The notes below the pieces were generated by a model, which did not search any database, was not told the DNA's origin, and saw only the letters and a program-made list of their open reading frames with translations. A stretch of DNA of 64,000 nt from Paraburkholderia bryophila (GTDB lineage Bacteria; Pseudomonadota; Gammaproteobacteria; Burkholderiales; Burkholderiaceae). How positions within the stretch are numbered: position 1 is the first letter of the stretch; each line of letters opens with the position of its first letter. Location of the stretch: positions 1,116,001 through 1,180,000 of the forward strand of contig NZ_JACCAS010000001.1 of the NCBI RefSeq assembly GCF_013409255.1, in the 5' to 3' direction. This document shows positions 62,942 through 64,000 of this stretch, piece by piece. A program made the translations under genes and the position numbers.

Positions 62942-63532
62942 ATGCAATCATTCCTCGTCTCCACAAGCGTGGTCGGGCTCGCCGAAATCGGCGACAAGAC
63001 CCAGTTGCTGTCGCTGGTTCTCGCCGCGCGGTATCGCAAACCCATCCCGATCGTGCTTGGCGTGTTTGTCGCGACCCTGATCAATCACGCCTGCTCCGGC
63101 GCGCTAGGCGCCTGGCTTGCCAGCGTCATCCGGCCGGAGATCATGAACTGGGCGGTGGTTGCGTCGTTCGCGGTCATGGCGGTGTGGATTCTTATCCCCG
63201 ACAAGCTCGACGACGCCGACACCGTCCCCATGAAAGATTCGATGGGCGTATTCGGCACGACCGCGATCACGTTCTTCATCGCGGAAATGGGCGATAAGAC
63301 GCAAATCGTGACGGTCGCGCTGGCGGCGCGATTCCACGAATTTTTCGGTGTGGTGGCCGGCACGACGCTGGGCATGATGCTGGCCAACGTGCCGGTGATC
63401 TATCTGGGACACAAGTTCGCCGACCGCCTGCCGACGAAGGCCGTGCATATACTGGCGGCGATCATCTTCGTGGTACTCGGCGGCCTGGCGTTGCGCACGG
63501 CGCTTTACCCCGACGCTCACCCGATGTTCTGA
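62942..63532 (+). CDS. GDT1/UPF0016-family manganese exporter
   Basis: 196 aa, about six membrane helices in two homologous halves, each with the cation motif E-x-G-D-K-T: EIGDKT (15-20) and EMGDKT (115-120). Bacterial members (MneA) export Mn2+. The yybP-ykoY riboswitch upstream agrees with induction by high manganese. No clear Shine-Dalgarno precedes ATG 62942, which could be part of the riboswitch control. A CDF exporter gene follows 36 bp later, probably in the same operon. Confidence 0.9.
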   Translation: MQSFLVSTSVVGLAEIGDKTQLLSLVLAARYRKPIPIVLGVFVATLINHACSGALGAWLASVIRPEIMNWAVVASFAVMAVWILIPDKLDDADTVPMKDSMGVFGTTAITFFIAEMGDKTQIVTVALAARFHEFFGVVAGTTLGMMLANVPVIYLGHKFADRLPTKAVHILAAIIFVVLGGLALRTALYPDAHPMF

Positions 63533-63568
63533 TCCCCTGTCCCCCATCCTGGTAGAGAGGCCGACACG

Positions 63569-64000
63569 ATGTCCGAACGCATGTCCGACGAAGCACTTCG
63601 ACGCATGGCCTCCGTGATCGCGCTCGCGGTCGCGCTGGGGCTGGTCGTCGTCAAGGTGTGGGCGTGGCTGGCAACGGACTCCATTTCCCTGCTGACCTCC
63701 GCGGCCGATGGGCTGGTGGACGTCGTGGCGTCCTCGGTGACCTTTGCGGGCGTCCGCTATGCCGCGCGGCCCGCCGATCGCGGGCATCGCTACGGTCACG
63801 GCAAAGCGGAAGCGGTCGCCGCCTTCGTCCAGGCGCTACTGCTGGCAGGCGCCGCACTCGGACTCGGCGTGGAGTCGATTCATCGTCTGTTCGTGCCTCA
63901 GGCGTTGAACCAGACGGGATTCGGCATCTGGGTGATCGTGGGCAGTTCCGTGATCGCGGCCGGACTCGTCGGTATGCAAACGCTCGTGGTCCGGCGCACC
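63569..64000 (+). CDS. CDF-family divalent metal exporter (FieF/YiiP-like; C-terminus off the window)
   Basis: The first 144 codons are visible, open to the window end. The N-terminal membrane helices include SISLLTSAADGLVDVVAS, with the two Asp of the transport site (A-D-G-L-V-D), and a loop with RPADRGHRYGHGKAEAVAAF that matches the FieF/YiiP HSFGHGKAE signature. GAGAGG precedes the ATG at 63569. It follows the GDT1-type exporter by 36 bp, so its metal could be Mn2+ or Fe2+ in addition to Zn2+. Confidence 0.9.
   Translation, partial: MSERMSDEALRRMASVIALAVALGLVVVKVWAWLATDSISLLTSAADGLVDVVASSVTFAGVRYAARPADRGHRYGHGKAEAVAAFVQALLLAGAALGLGVESIHRLFVPQALNQTGFGIWVIVGSSVIAAGLVGMQTLVVRRT

Noticed and set aside
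1..64000. CRISPR arrays or long tandem repeats
   Set aside because: No regularly spaced direct repeats were seen at any scale; the only repetitive DNA is within infB and rluB coding sequence.

Overview
The window is a high-GC betaproteobacterial chromosome segment. Gene order, codon use and protein families point to Burkholderiaceae, most likely Paraburkholderia/Burkholderia. The genus is inferred from protein resemblance and synteny, not from a search. I saw no rRNA, tRNA, CRISPR array or complete insertion sequence.

Layout. 1-6 kb (minus): odhB (cut by the window edge), odhA and typA. 6.3-11.3 kb (plus): a MarR regulator followed by a complete tripartite drug-efflux set (outer-membrane lipoprotein, HlyD/EmrA adaptor, EmrB-type MFS pump). 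11.5-18.1 kb (minus): the translation operon rimP-nusA-infB-rbfA-truB, preceded by a short promoter-leader-terminator unit. 18.7-24.3 kb (minus): rluB, scpB, a class I aminotransferase and a LysR regulator. 24.4-30.6 kb: small genes, including a lone transposase-N-domain protein behind a sigma-54/NtrC-type promoter, two small exported proteins, a YdcF-family protein, an ABM monooxygenase and an EAL phosphodiesterase. 30.6-41 kb: arfB, a VC0807-type membrane protein and recC-recB-recD with 4-bp overlaps. 41-43.4 kb: a FUSC transporter.

43.5-50.6 kb looks accessory, with patchy coding, lower GC and broken genes. It holds a DUF2778 (Tlde1-like L,D-transpeptidase) effector overlapped by a two-helix candidate immunity gene, a divergent lipoprotein gene broken by one base in a T tract, an alpha/beta hydrolase, a bicupin, a LysR regulator, a second-copy-like folD, and a two-gene cassette of unknown function behind two back-to-back LexA (SOS) boxes. 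50.7-64 kb returns to ordinary chromosome: an Lrp regulator divergent from a cysteine-dioxygenase-like gene, an MscS channel, an Rrf2 regulator with its probable target and two matching operators, a DJ-1/PfpI protein, a histidine kinase, a sigma-54/NtrC-type amt gene, DUF190 and crcB with a fluoride riboswitch, and a GDT1-type manganese exporter behind a yybP-ykoY (Mn2+) riboswitch, followed by a CDF metal exporter cut by the window end.

Most notable: (1) two nearly identical NtrC plus sigma-54 promoter arrangements 36 kb apart, one on amt and one on the lone transposase-domain gene with a structured leader; (2) the tandem-SOS-box cassette of two unrecognised genes; (3) the orphan Tlde1-type effector/immunity pair with its frameshifted neighbour.
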